Source: Stenotrophomonas maltophilia (GTDB taxonomy: Bacteria > Pseudomonadota > Gammaproteobacteria > Xanthomonadales > Xanthomonadaceae). Taken from it: a stretch of 64,000 nucleotides of DNA. The position numbers were made by a program, and so were the translations under genes. The notes below the pieces were generated by a model. It had not been told where the DNA came from, searched no databases, and worked only from the letters and a program-made list of their open reading frames with translations. Location: positions 29,662-93,661 of the forward strand of contig NZ_RXLZ01000011.1 of NCBI RefSeq assembly GCF_003970865.1, given 5' to 3'. Position 1 is the stretch's first letter, and each line of letters opens with the position of its first letter. Below are positions 63,874 through 64,000 of the stretch, piece by piece.

Positions 63874-64000
63874 CTGTCTCTTTTACACATTTCCGGGCCC
63901 ACGAGACGGCCTCCGCTTCCGTATGCCCACGTTGCGTGCAAAAAACAAAATGGCAGTAGACAACATGTACAAGCAGCAATATGATTAACCACAAATTTAG
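63874..64000. other. Sequencing-adapter read-through, not genomic
   Basis: From 63874 the sequence matches the Illumina Nextera adapter with a few errors: it starts ctgtctctt, continues tacacat and ends gcccacgagac (63897-63907), 31 of 34 bases by my count. It then continues with an 8-base index-like stretch, a degraded P7-like segment and an A-rich run (63940-63950). No gene should be called here. Confidence 0.9.

Noticed and set aside
63874..63994. Hydrophobic N-terminal extension of the HD-GYP protein (looked like a membrane anchor)
   Set aside because: It is encoded by adapter sequence.

Overview
The window is high-GC DNA of the Stenotrophomonas maltophilia type (Xanthomonadaceae). The strongest evidence is a set of about 17 short imperfect palindromes starting with GTAG, with cores such as GCCGGCCGCTGGCCGGC. 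These match the SMAG elements of that species. Gene content agrees: several TonB receptors and efflux systems, an rpsP-rimM-trmD-rplS operon, and ypjD beside ffh. No tRNA, rRNA, CRISPR array, phage or complete insertion sequence was found.

Layout. 1-4416: the end of a probable radA, then a divergent Hsp90-like ATPase followed by a TPR protein. 4509-15345: housekeeping genes (ypjD, ffh, rpsP-rimM-trmD-rplS, hslR) mixed with a nitronate monooxygenase/class IV aminotransferase pair, two DUF1801 proteins and a MATE exporter. 15384-23518: YidB-like protein, catalase with an OxyR-like site, mutS, an O-antigen ligase/glycosyltransferase pair and an orphan barstar-like protein. 23742-33092: a chemoreceptor behind a flagellar sigma-28-type promoter, a glycine-zipper lipoprotein-like protein, a four-gene exporter (outer-membrane factor, HlyD, two ABC-2 permeases, no ATPase), and the divergent argP/argO pair. 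33143-38831: TonB receptor, a fused M56+M23 peptidase, a BlaI-type repressor with a palindromic operator, then map with a ParD-like partner behind a perfect inverted repeat.

38978-46118 is a run of eight minus-strand genes: esterase, two small SMR/ArnE-F-like membrane proteins, DegT-type aminotransferase, HAD phosphatase, class III aminotransferase, FemAB/GNAT-like transferase and arginase-family hydrolase. It reads like an uncharacterised small-molecule or envelope-modification pathway with its own membrane step, and is the best candidate here for an undescribed system. 46198-52565: a TctDE/OmpR-type two-component system, a periplasmic phosphoesterase, a low-GC patch with one orphan membrane protein, and a divergent HxlR/MFS pair with paired operators. 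52661-63862: a globin-coupled diguanylate cyclase, FepA-like receptor, OB-fold-like secreted protein, zinc-type CDF exporter, endonuclease V, gpmA, an M13 lipoprotein peptidase and an HD-GYP protein.

The last ~127 bases (63874-64000) are not genomic: they read as degraded Illumina Nextera adapter, index, P7 tail and poly-A. The window therefore ends at a contig end and the HD-GYP gene may be cut at its 5' side. SMAG elements also affect coding: the TAG of GTAG serves as the stop codon of at least three genes.
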